Below are positions 9,532 through 18,200 of a DNA stretch of 64,000 nt, piece by piece. Numbering within the stretch: position 1 is the stretch's first letter; each line of letters begins with the position of its first letter. The notes under the pieces were generated by a model. The model was not told where the DNA came from. It did not search any database and was given only the letters and a program-made list of their open reading frames with translations. The stretch covers positions 62,001 to 126,000 of the forward strand of contig JBALVI010000006.1 of assembly GCA_036961205.1 (NCBI GenBank), given 5' to 3'. The position numbers and the translations under genes are program-made. Source of the DNA: CALJFL01 sp036961205 (GTDB lineage Bacteria > Pseudomonadota > Gammaproteobacteria > Pseudomonadales > Halieaceae).

Positions 9532-9696
9532 CAAAGTCCACGCATTGCACAAAAATTAACCACCGCAATCCTATAAATGGCAGCAGTGGTGGTTTCAGGC
9601 CGAGTGTAACACACGATGTGGTGGGAAAATGTGAACGATTTCAACCTGTTAAGATGACGACTGAAAGCAGTTTTTATTCCCGGCCAGGTCCTGTAA

Positions 9697-10488
9697 TCAG
9701 GCGTGCTGACTGGATACCGGTACAATTTCCCCGGTCATGTAGCTCGAATAGTCGGATGCCAGGAACATCATCACATTGGCCACTTCCCAGACCTCGGCCG
9801 CTCTTCCGAACGCCTCTTTGGCGGCCAACTCTTCAAGAAGTTCCATTGGCGTGGTCTTTTTAAGAAACTCGTGAAAGGCGATCGAGGGTGAAACCGCATT
9901 GATGCGAACTCCATGATCCGCGGCCTCCAGCGCGGAGCATCGGGTCAATGCCATTACCCCGGCCTTGGCAGCGGCGTAGTGGCACTGCTCTTTTTGCGCC
10001 CGCCACCCCAATACAGATGCGTTATTGACGATAACTCCGGCGCCGCGTGGCTGCATTTTGCGCAACATCGCCCGGGTCATACGCATGGTCCCCGTTAAGG
10101 TGACATCCAATACTCTGGACCATTCATCGTCTTCCATATCCACCAGCAGGCGCGTACCGCCCAGACCGGCGTTGTTAATCAGCACATCCACGCCATTCAT
10201 CTCGGCTTCGGCCTCTTCCACCAATGCTTGAACATCGGCCTCCGACGTCACATCGGCGAGCTTACCGTAGACAGCTTCAAGCCCAGTATTGGCTTTCAGG
10301 GCGGCAACCGCTTTATCCAGGCGCGCCTCGTGTATATCGCTGATCATAACCGCTCGGGCGCCCTCTTCGGCGGCGCGTGTAGCCGCCGCAAAACCGATAC
10401 CGGCACCGGCGGCAGCGGTGATAAGCACCGACTTACCTGCCAGTAGATTGTGACCCGCTACATAGGGTGGTGGCGCTTTCAAGGCCAT
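9697..10488 (-). CDS. ipdF: SDR dehydrogenase IpdF, 5-hydroxy-HIP-CoA oxidation (steroid C/D-ring pathway)
   Basis: Short-chain dehydrogenase of 263 residues that strongly resembles mycobacterial IpdF (Rv3559c). Shared landmarks are an AGHxLLxGK start, the NAD motif VLITAAAGAGIG, NNAGLGG, the catalytic Ser/Tyr/Lys set (NNASVLGWRAQ, HYAAAKAGVMALTRCSA), AVSPSIA and a terminal SSYMTGEIVPVSSQH. In the known pathway it oxidises the 5-hydroxyl of the HIP-CoA intermediate. It has AGGAG upstream of the ATG and lies 25 bp after fadE30. Last gene of the steroid cluster. Family resemblance is from memory, not a search. Confidence 0.85.
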   Translation of the reverse strand: MALKAPPPYVAGHNLLAGKSVLITAAAGAGIGFAAATRAAEEGARAVMISDIHEARLDKAVAALKANTGLEAVYGKLADVTSEADVQALVEEAEAEMNGVDVLINNAGLGGTRLLVDMEDDEWSRVLDVTLTGTMRMTRAMLRKMQPRGAGVIVNNASVLGWRAQKEQCHYAAAKAGVMALTRCSALEAADHGVRINAVSPSIAFHEFLKKTTPMELLEELAAKEAFGRAAEVWEVANVMMFLASDYSSYMTGEIVPVSSQHA

Positions 10489-10513
10489 GTTGTATTGCTC
10501 CTGATATTAAATG

Positions 10514-11701
10514 TCAGCCGCGCGGTTCTCTGGGCATGCCCAATGCCCGCTCGGCGATGATATTGCGTTGAATTTGGTTGGTGCCACCGTAAATGGTGTC
10601 GGAACGGGTGAATAGATACATCGATTGCAGCCGAGTGAGTGCATAGGGGCCGTCGGCAAGTACTTCACTCTCAGGGCCCAGCACATCCATAGCCAGTTTG
10701 CCCAGATTGCGATGCCAACTCGCCCAGTACAGCTTGTAGATCATCGCTTCTTTTTGCAGCCCGCCATCGCCGCCGCCTGACATCATGCGCAAACTGTTAA
10801 ACCGCATTATGCGCAGACCAATGTGAGCATCGGCAATGCGCTGACGTATTATCGGATCCTTGGAAGCCCCATTGTCCTTGGCGATACGAATAATTTCGTC
10901 CAACTCGTTTTGAAACAACATTTGCTGACCCAGCGTGGATACACCCCGTTCAAAGCCCAACAGGCCCATGGCCACTTTCCAGCCATCGCCGGGAGCGCCG
11001 ACAATGTCATCGGCCCTGCAATGAGCCTGGTCAAAAAACACTTCATTGAATTCCGAGGTGCCGGTAAGTTGCTCGATGGGTCGCACCTCGATACCCGGTT
11101 GATCAAGCGCAATCATGAAAAAGCCCAGTCCTTTGTGGCCCACAGAATCAGGGTCAATACGGGCTATAACGAAGCAATAACGTGATTCATGTGCCAGCGA
11201 GGTCCAGACCTTCTGCCCGGTAATAGACCATTGCTGTGCACCCTCATCAAACACCGCCCTGGTTTTTACATTGGCGAGGTCAGATCCGGCATTGGGCTCG
11301 GAATAGCCCTGACACCAAAAGTCTTCTCCCCGCAAAATTCCTGGCAAGTATTGTTGTTTCTGCGCCTCCGTACCAAAGGCCAACAGCGTTGGGCCCATTA
11401 GCGTTTCGCCAATGTGTCCTACACGACCGGGGCCGCCGGCACGCGCATATTCTTCATTGAAAATAACCTGCTGTTCTATAGTGGCACCACGTCCGCCATA
11501 GGCTTCCGGCCATCCCAGACAAGCCCACCCACCAGCGTACAGTTCACGCTCCCACGCTTTGCGTTGCGCTACCACACTGTGCTCATCTCCGGGGCCACCG
11601 CGAAATCGTACTGCGGCGAATTCGCCACTAAGAGCGCTCTCCAGCCAGCTTGCTGCCTCAGTTCGAAATTTTTCGTCGGCTGCGCTAAAACTCAACTTCA
11701 C
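10514..11701 (-). CDS. fadE30: Acyl-CoA dehydrogenase FadE30-like (steroid C/D-ring pathway)
   Basis: Flavin acyl-CoA dehydrogenase of 395 residues, closely resembling mycobacterial FadE30 (Rv3560c). Shared features are EFAAxxxxGGPG near residue 30, CLGWPE.YGGRG, WCQGYSEPNAGSDLA, INGQKVWTSLAH, GFERGVSTLGQQ and DTIYGGTNQIQRNIIAER. The GTNQIQ type end marks it as the FAD-contacting subunit type. It starts at a GTG inside GTGA, overlapping the stop of the upstream dehydrogenase gene by 4 bp, so the two are probably translated together. ipdF follows after 25 bp, as in actinobacterial clusters where the two genes are also neighbours. Confidence 0.82.
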   Translation of the reverse strand: MKLSFSAADEKFRTEAASWLESALSGEFAAVRFRGGPGDEHSVVAQRKAWERELYAGGWACLGWPEAYGGRGATIEQQVIFNEEYARAGGPGRVGHIGETLMGPTLLAFGTEAQKQQYLPGILRGEDFWCQGYSEPNAGSDLANVKTRAVFDEGAQQWSITGQKVWTSLAHESRYCFVIARIDPDSVGHKGLGFFMIALDQPGIEVRPIEQLTGTSEFNEVFFDQAHCRADDIVGAPGDGWKVAMGLLGFERGVSTLGQQMLFQNELDEIIRIAKDNGASKDPIIRQRIADAHIGLRIMRFNSLRMMSGGGDGGLQKEAMIYKLYWASWHRNLGKLAMDVLGPESEVLADGPYALTRLQSMYLFTRSDTIYGGTNQIQRNIIAERALGMPREPRG

Positions 11702-12867
11702 GCCATCACCCCCGTGTCCAGCAACAAGCTTGCAATCCGTTCCCTGTGATATGAGCCATCACCCAGAAAGGTCTCCGTCGATTTGGCGCGCTTGAAGTAA
11801 AGTTGAATATCGTACTCGGCCGTTATTCCAACGCCACCGTGTAACTGGATGCCGCAGCCGGCAGTAAAAAAATAGGCGTCGCTGCAATAGGCTTTGGCGA
11901 TACTCGCCGCCTCAGACAGTTCAGCCGGTGTCGCGGTGCCCAAAATTGCATCATCAGCGGTGCATGCTGCGTAGTAAAGCGCCGAGCGCGCCGCTTCCAC
12001 TTTCAGCATCATATCTGCCGCTTTGTGCTTGACCGCCTGATAGGATGCAATGACCCGACCGAACTGCACCCTCTCCTGCAAATAGGCCACTGTCGAATCC
12101 AGTGCTTGTTGTGCGCCACCGACCTGGTCCGCCGCGATAGCAATCGTGGCAAGATCAATAACCCGGGACAACGGCGCCCACCCCTTATTCTCTTCGCCTA
12201 ACAATGAGGCAGAATCCAAATAGACATTATCGAATACCAGCTCACCCTGACTGCGCGTCTGGTCCATAGTTGGCAGCCATTTTCGGGTTATACCCGAAGT
12301 CTCGGCAGGCAAAACGAACAGACTGATGCCCTCCTTGTCCAAGGAACCGGACTGCCTCGCCGCAACAATCAATAAATCGGCGCTATGCCCATCAGGGACA
12401 AAGCGATAACGCCCGTTTACTCTATACCCGTCGCCATCAGCTTCGCAGATGACATCGACCGCATTGGCATCCCAGCGACCCGAGACCCCTGTGTAGGCAA
12501 GAGTTGCAGTTTTTCCTGCAACTATCTGTGGCAAGTACTCAGCTTTCTGCGCCGCACTACCCAACGTAAGTAAGGCGTTGGCAGCGAGACAAACCGTTGC
12601 ATAAAAAGGAGAGCACAATAGGCGCCTACCCATCTGTTCAAGCGTGGCCACCAATTCGACATAGCCAAGGCCCATGCCTCCGTATTCCTCGGGGCAGTGA
12701 ATAGCCTGCCAAAACATGTCTTCACAAATACGCTGCCAAACCTGCGGGTCGTATCCCAATTCTGTATTCATGGCGGCCCTAACCGCCTGACTAGTGGACA
12801 CTTCCGCCAGAAATGACTCCGCTGTCTCGCGAATCATTTCCTGCTCTTCGGTAAATTTGAATTCCAT
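11698..12867 (-). CDS. Acyl-CoA dehydrogenase, partner-subunit type
   Basis: Acyl-CoA dehydrogenase family protein of 389 residues. The N-terminal helical domain (EFKFTEEQEMIRETAESFL), middle beta domain and C-terminal helical domain (VQFGRVIASYQAVKHKAADM, HGGVGITAEYDIQLYFKRA) are present. Its C-terminus reads GDGSYHRERIA instead of the GTNEIQRNIIAER of the neighbouring subunit. It is therefore probably the second subunit of a heteromeric enzyme, as known for mycobacterial steroid FadE pairs encoded by adjacent genes. It overlaps fadE30 by 4 bp. Substrate unknown; steroid-derived CoA ester inferred from context. Confidence 0.85.
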   Translation of the reverse strand: MEFKFTEEQEMIRETAESFLAEVSTSQAVRAAMNTELGYDPQVWQRICEDMFWQAIHCPEEYGGMGLGYVELVATLEQMGRRLLCSPFYATVCLAANALLTLGSAAQKAEYLPQIVAGKTATLAYTGVSGRWDANAVDVICEADGDGYRVNGRYRFVPDGHSADLLIVAARQSGSLDKEGISLFVLPAETSGITRKWLPTMDQTRSQGELVFDNVYLDSASLLGEENKGWAPLSRVIDLATIAIAADQVGGAQQALDSTVAYLQERVQFGRVIASYQAVKHKAADMMLKVEAARSALYYAACTADDAILGTATPAELSEAASIAKAYCSDAYFFTAGCGIQLHGGVGITAEYDIQLYFKRAKSTETFLGDGSYHRERIASLLLDTGVMA

Positions 12868-12877
12868 CGGGAGCCTC

Positions 12878-13765
12878 TCAGGTTCCGTATACTTTCTGCG
12901 CTGACACCTCTTTACCTAGCAGTGTTGCTACCGCCCCACCCACTTCGCCAGGCTGCCAACGAGCGCCTTTGTCGACACCTTCGGTCGTGCGCCAACCGTC
13001 CGCTATAGAAATTTTCCCGCCCTCGGCTTCAAACACTCGACCTGTAATAGCAGCCGAATCATCGGAAGCAAGCCAGGCCACCAGCGACGATACATTTTCC
13101 GGTGCCCAGTAATCGAAACTACCATCTTCCGGCGTCGCCATACGCTGCGCCATCTCCGGCACGGCGGTGGTCATGCCGGTGCGCGCTGCAGGCGTGACAC
13201 AGTTCGCAGTTACCCCATAGCGGCCAAGTTCCGCTGCTTGATTCAAGGTAAGGGCCGCGATACCTGCTTTGGCAGCCGCGTAATTGGACTGACCGATAGA
13301 TCCCTGTAGCCCGGCACCGGAACTGGTATTGATGATGCGAGCATCGACAGTCTCACCCTGTTTCGATTGCCCGCGCCAGTAATGTACGGCGTGGCTGGTG
13401 ATACAGAAATGCCCTTTGAGATGCACGGCCATTACCGCATCCCAATCTGCCTCAGTCATGGAAGCAAACATACGGTCGCGATTAATGCCGGCGTTATTAA
13501 CCACTGCATGCAGGCCACCAAAGTGTTCGATGGCTTGCTTTACGGCATTGAGGCTGTCGTCATAATTGGTAATGTCGGAGGTATTAACAATGGCTTTGCC
13601 ACCGGCGCTGATAATGCTCCCTACCACTTCTGCCGCAGCTGCTTCATTGATGTCGTTAACGACTACGCTGGCGCCTTCTTGGGCCAACACTTTGGCGTGG
13701 GCCGCGCCTAGTCCGCCACCTGCGCCAGTGATTATTACTACTCGGTCCTTACATAGATCCAACAT
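12878..13765 (-). CDS. Short-chain dehydrogenase/reductase, probable 3-hydroxyacyl-CoA dehydrogenase
   Basis: SDR of 295 residues with TGxxxGxG cofactor loop (ITGAGGGLGAAHAK), NNAGINRD, Ser/Tyr/Lys active site (INTSSGAGLQGSIGQSNYAAAKAGI) and a C-terminal extension beyond the usual 250 residues (GGAVATLLGKEVSAQKVYGT). The long form and the place in the steroid cluster recall Rv3548c-type dehydrogenases next to echA20 in mycobacteria, but the assignment is only tentative. It starts 226 bp after fadA6, across the palindromic element at 13867-13980. Confidence 0.8.
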   Translation of the reverse strand: MLDLCKDRVVIITGAGGGLGAAHAKVLAQEGASVVVNDINEAAAAEVVGSIISAGGKAIVNTSDITNYDDSLNAVKQAIEHFGGLHAVVNNAGINRDRMFASMTEADWDAVMAVHLKGHFCITSHAVHYWRGQSKQGETVDARIINTSSGAGLQGSIGQSNYAAAKAGIAALTLNQAAELGRYGVTANCVTPAARTGMTTAVPEMAQRMATPEDGSFDYWAPENVSSLVAWLASDDSAAITGRVFEAEGGKISIADGWRTTEGVDKGARWQPGEVGGAVATLLGKEVSAQKVYGT

Positions 13766-13866
13766 TGGTTTTTCCTTTGCTCAATTCTTTAGTCCGCAGA
13801 TTTTTTTCAGGTTTGGTTCATTGTGAACTCACCGCATTCCAATATCTTGGGGCTCGCTATGAACAA

Positions 13867-13980
13867 GCCTTGCTGTTGGAACTTTCCCTACTCGGACCGT
13901 CAGCGACATGGACGTCGCTGCCGAGCCCCCATGGATGGGTTCACGGCGTGTCCGAGTAGGGAAAGTTCCAACAACAAGGC
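13867..13980. repeat. 114-bp palindromic, MITE- or REP-like intergenic element
   Basis: Two 31-base arms (13867-13897 and 13950-13980) are inverted copies with a single mismatch. Between them, 13901-13907 and 13914-13920 form a second perfect 7-bp hairpin (CAGCGAC/GTCGCTG, six-base loop), followed by a G/C-rich segment. The element fills most of the gap between fadA6 and the SDR gene and carries no gene. It is either a non-autonomous mobile repeat or a processed RNA hairpin between the two halves of the operon. No target-site duplication was identified by eye. Confidence 0.8.
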
Positions 13981-13991
13981 GTCTCACAACG

Positions 13992-15140
13992 CTAGATCCT
14001 CTCAATAATCGTAACGTTAGCCTGCCCACCACCCTCACACATCGTCTGCAAACCATACCGTCCCCCTGTGCGCTCCAACTCATGCAAAAGCGTAGTCATC
14101 AACTTCGTACCAGTCGCACCCAAAGGGTGGCCCAACGATATCGCGCCGCCATTAACATTCGTTTTCGCGTGGGGGTAACCAGTTTCCTGTAACCAGGCCA
14201 TCGGCACAGACGCAAACGCTTCGTTGATCTCTACCAGATCAATGTCTTCCAGTTTCATACCCGACTTTTTGAGCGCATAAGCCGTCGCCGGGATTGGCGC
14301 GGTGAGCATCCAAACAGGATCAGCCCCCCGCACACTCATATGGGCTATTCGAGCCCGCGGGGTTAGGTTGTAGCGCTTAAGCGCCGCTTCCGACACTATC
14401 AACATCGCCGACGAGCCATCACAAGTTTGACTGGAGACTGCTGCCGTTATAGTGCCCCCTTCCGTCAGCGGCTGAAGTTCTGCCATTTTCTCCATCGTCG
14501 TATTACGCGGCGTCTCATCCATCTCAACACCATTTAAAGGGCTGATCTCGCGATCAAACCTGCCTTCAGCTATCGCCTTCAGCGCTCGGGCATGAGACTC
14601 CAAAGCAAAAGATTCCATTTCCTCTCTGCTGATCTTCCACTTATCGGCAATCATTTGGGCTGAGTTAAATTGTGAAATGGGCACATCGCCGTAGCGCGCA
14701 ACCCAGCCTTGGCTGCCGGAGAAAGGATCAGGAAAACCCAGAGGCTGAGCGGCCAACATCGCCGAGGAAATTGGAATCTGGGTCATGGTCTGAACGCCGC
14801 CCGCAATCACCACGTCGTTCACCCCGGACATAATTGCCTGAGCCGCAAAATGTACCGCCTGCTGCGAAGACCCGCACTGGCGATCAATGGTAGTGCCAGG
14901 CACTTCATCGGATAGCCCCGCGGCCAACCAACAGGTTCTGGCGATATCACCGGCAAGGGGGCCGATGGCGTCCACGCAACCGAACATAACGTCGTCGTAA
15001 TCAACATCGGGAATACCGTTGCGATCTACCAGTGTTTTTATTACGTGGGCACCCAGGTCGGCACCGTGCACATCCGCCAGCCCACCTTTACGGCGGCCCG
15101 TTGGGGTTCGCGTTGCGTCTACAATATACGCGTCTGCCAT
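13992..15140 (-). CDS. fadA6: Thiolase FadA6-like (steroid C/D-ring pathway)
   Basis: Acetyl-CoA acyltransferase of 382 residues. Catalytic Cys lies in IDRQCGSSQQAVHFAAQ (about residue 90), the His in GHPLGATGTKLM and the second Cys in CEGGGQANVTIIERI at the end. NEAFASVPMAWLQ is also conserved. Size and context match FadA6 (Rv3556c), which thiolyses the ring-opened product in the HIP pathway. It starts at ATG with a GAGAGA-rich ribosome site. The steroid role rests on the neighbours. Confidence 0.82.
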   Translation of the reverse strand: MADAYIVDATRTPTGRRKGGLADVHGADLGAHVIKTLVDRNGIPDVDYDDVMFGCVDAIGPLAGDIARTCWLAAGLSDEVPGTTIDRQCGSSQQAVHFAAQAIMSGVNDVVIAGGVQTMTQIPISSAMLAAQPLGFPDPFSGSQGWVARYGDVPISQFNSAQMIADKWKISREEMESFALESHARALKAIAEGRFDREISPLNGVEMDETPRNTTMEKMAELQPLTEGGTITAAVSSQTCDGSSAMLIVSEAALKRYNLTPRARIAHMSVRGADPVWMLTAPIPATAYALKKSGMKLEDIDLVEINEAFASVPMAWLQETGYPHAKTNVNGGAISLGHPLGATGTKLMTTLLHELERTGGRYGLQTMCEGGGQANVTIIERI

Positions 15141-15178
15141 GTCTCTCTCCTTTGAAAAAATCTGTTCGATGCAGCGAA

Positions 15179-16222
15179 CTAAAAAGTCGCGCCGGCACCC
15201 AGTGTCGCGTCTTCGGCAAAAATGGTTTCAGCCACTCGTGATTTGTGGAAGCCGGTGTCTCCCCAGGTATTAGCCAACGCCCAAGCACGCTTCATAAATA
15301 TCTGCAGATCAACCTCCCAGGTGTAACCCATGGCGCCATGGACCTGAATACAATTTTTAGCCGCCAGTTTTGCGGCATCACAGGCGATAATTTTTGCGTG
15401 TGACACGCTGCATACAGAGCTGGCCTCGGCTGTCGATAGATCGTAGGCCGCCCGGTGCACCGGCGCTTTGGCAAACTCCAGCTGCACCGCCACGTTTGCC
15501 ATAAGATGCTTGACCGCCTGGAATGACCCTATGGGTTTGCCGAACTGCTGGCGGTCTCCGGTGTATTGCACCGACAGATCCACCATGCGCTGAGCCAGAC
15601 CCAGAACCTGAGCTGCCGCGCCCAGCGCGCCATAATCAACGGCTTTTTCCATTAGCGCGCATGCAGACTCCCCTACAGAGACAGGCTCTACATCATCGTT
15701 CACGACAACACTGAACAGCCTTCGCGATGGGTCTACAGATTCATTGCGCTGCCATTCAAATTGCTCGGGCGTCAGGGCATAAACCGTGCTTCCCCGTTCC
15801 AGGATGAGCAGATCTGCAATATGTGCGTCTTCAACCAGTACGTTCTGCTCTGGCCCTACCATCACCTTGGCATCACCCGACGCAATTTTCGGCAACCACT
15901 GTGCCGCAAGGTCACCGCCCAGCGCCTCCAAAGTGGGTACCGCGACCAGTGCGGTATGAACCAGAGGCTCGGGTAGGGCAACGTAGCCGCACTCCTGCGC
16001 CAGCAAAACAAAATCGAGTGCATTCATGCCCAGGCCACCGTGCTCTTCAGGGACAGTCATGCCTACCAGACCTAAGTCGGTGAGCTGTTGCCATAAAGCC
16101 TTGTCTCGCCCGGTATCGGTGTCCCAGCTTGCTCGAATACGCTCAGTGGTAATCTCATTGCGAAGAAAGTCGGCAACGGAATCACGGAACAACAACTGGT
16201 CTTCAGAAAACGTAAAATCCAT
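15179..16222 (-). CDS. Acyl-CoA dehydrogenase, short partner subunit (FadE32/33-like)
   Basis: Acyl-CoA dehydrogenase family protein of 347 residues, shorter than the 380-390 of its neighbours through a compressed middle domain. Landmarks are DFTFSEDQLLFRDSVADFLR, VPEEHGGLGMNALDFVL, QQFGKPIGSFQAVKHLMANV and VHGAMGYTWEVDLQIFMKRA, ending GDTGFHKSRVAE. The short form and the GDxxxHK end match mycobacterial FadE32/FadE33-type subunits. It lies 2 bp after the FadE31-like gene and is likely its heteromeric partner. Confidence 0.8.
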   Translation of the reverse strand: MDFTFSEDQLLFRDSVADFLRNEITTERIRASWDTDTGRDKALWQQLTDLGLVGMTVPEEHGGLGMNALDFVLLAQECGYVALPEPLVHTALVAVPTLEALGGDLAAQWLPKIASGDAKVMVGPEQNVLVEDAHIADLLILERGSTVYALTPEQFEWQRNESVDPSRRLFSVVVNDDVEPVSVGESACALMEKAVDYGALGAAAQVLGLAQRMVDLSVQYTGDRQQFGKPIGSFQAVKHLMANVAVQLEFAKAPVHRAAYDLSTAEASSVCSVSHAKIIACDAAKLAAKNCIQVHGAMGYTWEVDLQIFMKRAWALANTWGDTGFHKSRVAETIFAEDATLGAGATF

Positions 16223-16224
16223 GA

Positions 16225-17388
16225 TTACCTCGGCATTCCCAACATTCGTTCAGCAACAATATTGCGCTGGATTTCATTGGTGCCCGCATAAATGGGACCC
16301 GACTGTGCGAACAGAAAGCCATCGAGCCAGCTGCCTACACCCCGGGCCGCTGACGCATGGGGTAGCAGCTCTGCCCGCGCTCCCAGAATACTCATGGCGG
16401 TTGCGTGCATGGTCTGATCCAACTCTGACCAGAATATCTTGTTGGTAGAGGATTCGGGGCCAATTTTTCCGCCCTGAGTGAGACGGCACGCGGTCTGGTA
16501 GGTAGTAAGACAATAGCTCTCGGCGTCGAGATAGGCTCGAATAACGGCGTCTCTGACAGCGGGATCACGATCCGCTTCGCTTTGGTTTGTCTTATACAGC
16601 TCAATCAAACGGCGCGCTGTTTCCTGAAAACGTGCCGGTGATCGCAACATCAAGCCACGCTCAAAGCCGGCGGTTGCCATAGCCACGCTCCAACCTGCGC
16701 CTTCATCGCCCAGGCGATTTTCCACCGCCACCTCGACCTCATCGAAAAAGATTTCGGCAAAGCCTGGCAGACCATTTAGTTGGGGAATTGGCCTTACGGT
16801 AATACCCGGTGTATTCAGGGGGATCAAAATAAAGGTCAGACCGCGATGGCGTTCAGAGTCCGGGTCTGTACGAAACATGCCGAACACCCAGTCGGCCCAA
16901 ACTGCACGGGTAGACCATATCTTCTGCCCGTTGACGATATATTTATCGCCTGCCAGCGTAGCCGTTGCGCGAATTGCAGCCATGTCCGAACCCGCATTCG
17001 GCTCAGACCAACCCTGAGCCCATACCTCTTCACCGTTGGCCATTTTTGGCAGTATCCTGGCTTTCTGTTCTTCTGTGCCGTACTCCATCAAAGTAGGACC
17101 CAACAGAAATATGCCGTTCTGATTGACCCGCAGTGGTGCACCGGAGCGGTAATACTCCTCCTCAAAAATCAACCATTCGATAAGGTCGCAACCCCGGCCG
17201 CCAAGTGCTTCTGGCCAGGTCACCATGCCCCAGCGGCCCGCGTTGAGCGTCGCCTCCCATTCTCTGTGCTGCTGAAAGCCCAGTTCGGTATCAAAACTCT
17301 GAAGCGGTTGCTCTGGCACATTCGCGGCCAGCCATTGACGGACTTCCTGCCGGAACTCTCGCTGCAAACTGGTGTATGCGAGGTTCAT
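16225..17388 (-). CDS. fadE31: Acyl-CoA dehydrogenase FadE31-like (steroid C/D-ring pathway)
   Basis: Acyl-CoA dehydrogenase of 387 residues. Key segments are TWPEALGGRGCDLIEWLIFE, WAQGWSEPNAGSDMAA, VNGQKIWSTRAVWADWVFG, FERGLMLRSPARF and GPIYAGTNEIQRNIVAERML. LRSPARF and the IWSTRA variant recall mycobacterial FadE31 (Rv3562). It has the GTNEIQ end expected for the subunit that completes the FAD site. It starts exactly where echA20 stops and ends 2 bp before the short dehydrogenase, so the three are co-translated. Confidence 0.78.
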   Translation of the reverse strand: MNLAYTSLQREFRQEVRQWLAANVPEQPLQSFDTELGFQQHREWEATLNAGRWGMVTWPEALGGRGCDLIEWLIFEEEYYRSGAPLRVNQNGIFLLGPTLMEYGTEEQKARILPKMANGEEVWAQGWSEPNAGSDMAAIRATATLAGDKYIVNGQKIWSTRAVWADWVFGMFRTDPDSERHRGLTFILIPLNTPGITVRPIPQLNGLPGFAEIFFDEVEVAVENRLGDEGAGWSVAMATAGFERGLMLRSPARFQETARRLIELYKTNQSEADRDPAVRDAVIRAYLDAESYCLTTYQTACRLTQGGKIGPESSTNKIFWSELDQTMHATAMSILGARAELLPHASAARGVGSWLDGFLFAQSGPIYAGTNEIQRNIVAERMLGMPR

Positions 17389-18150
17389 TCAGTTGCCTTC
17401 AAAATCTGTATCGCGTTTTTCAACAAACGCATCCCGCGTTTCCTGCGAATCACTCATGTTGTAAGCCTCGAGGGTGAACCCCTGCTCCCACCGATATTTG
17501 TCTTCCAGGGAGCCGTCCTCTATCCCTGTCAATGCCTCTTTGGCAAGCTTCATCATTGCTGGAGATTTTTCGGCAATTTTTGCTGCAATTTCACGCGCCG
17601 TAGGTAACAACTTATCCCGAGGTACTACACGCTCCACTGCGCCCAGACGATACGCTTCCTGAGCGTCGATAAACTCACCCGTAAAATACATGTAACGCAC
17701 TTTCTGTACCGGGAACATGCGCTGCAGGTGAGCACCGCCGCCCATCGCGCCACGATCAATTTCGGGGACACCAAAGCGGGTACAGTCCGACGCCAGAATA
17801 ATATCTGCAGCGCCCGCCATACCGATACCACCCCCCAGGACAAAGCTGTGTAATGCCATAATCACCGGCTTCGGATTGCGATGAATAGCGCGAAAGGTTT
17901 CGTAGTTGCCCTTGTTCACATCAACAATTTTTTCTGGCTTCGCCGCCAGTTCCTTGATATCGACCCCCGCGCAAAAACCTTTGCCGTTGGCCGCGACGAT
18001 GATCACGCGCACGTCATTGTTAACGCCAAGGGCATCAATTTCATCAGCTATTGCAAACCACCCAGCAGAATCAAACGCATTAACCGGCGGGTGATCCAAA
18101 ATCAGTTCGGCGATTCCATTTTCAATGGTTGTCTTAAAGGGTTTTGTCAT
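17389..18150 (-). CDS. echA20: Crotonase-family ring-D hydrolase EchA20
   Basis: Crotonase-fold enzyme of 253 residues. In the known pathway EchA20 opens steroid ring D of a HIP-derived CoA ester by a retro-Claisen hydrolysis. The oxyanion-hole segments are GKGFCAGVDIKELAA and SFVLGGGIGMAGAADI. PEIDRGAMGGGAHLQRMFP and the C-terminal RWEQGFTLEAYN...RDAFVEKR match the EchA20 subgroup, as does its place next to ipdC/ipdAB. The ATG at 18150 was chosen because the GTG at 18159 lies inside the likely ribosome site GGTGGAAAG. Confidence 0.85.
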   Translation of the reverse strand: MTKPFKTTIENGIAELILDHPPVNAFDSAGWFAIADEIDALGVNNDVRVIIVAANGKGFCAGVDIKELAAKPEKIVDVNKGNYETFRAIHRNPKPVIMALHSFVLGGGIGMAGAADIILASDCTRFGVPEIDRGAMGGGAHLQRMFPVQKVRYMYFTGEFIDAQEAYRLGAVERVVPRDKLLPTAREIAAKIAEKSPAMMKLAKEALTGIEDGSLEDKYRWEQGFTLEAYNMSDSQETRDAFVEKRDTDFEGN

Positions 18151-18200
18151 TCTTTCCACCAGTCAACATCGAGTCATAGTTCATAGTTAAGCGCTCATCG

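Noticed and set aside
16780..17607. 275-residue plus-strand ORF opposite the FadE31-like and echA20 genes
   Set aside because: Antisense to two well-supported genes and across their junction; the protein has no recognisable domain.
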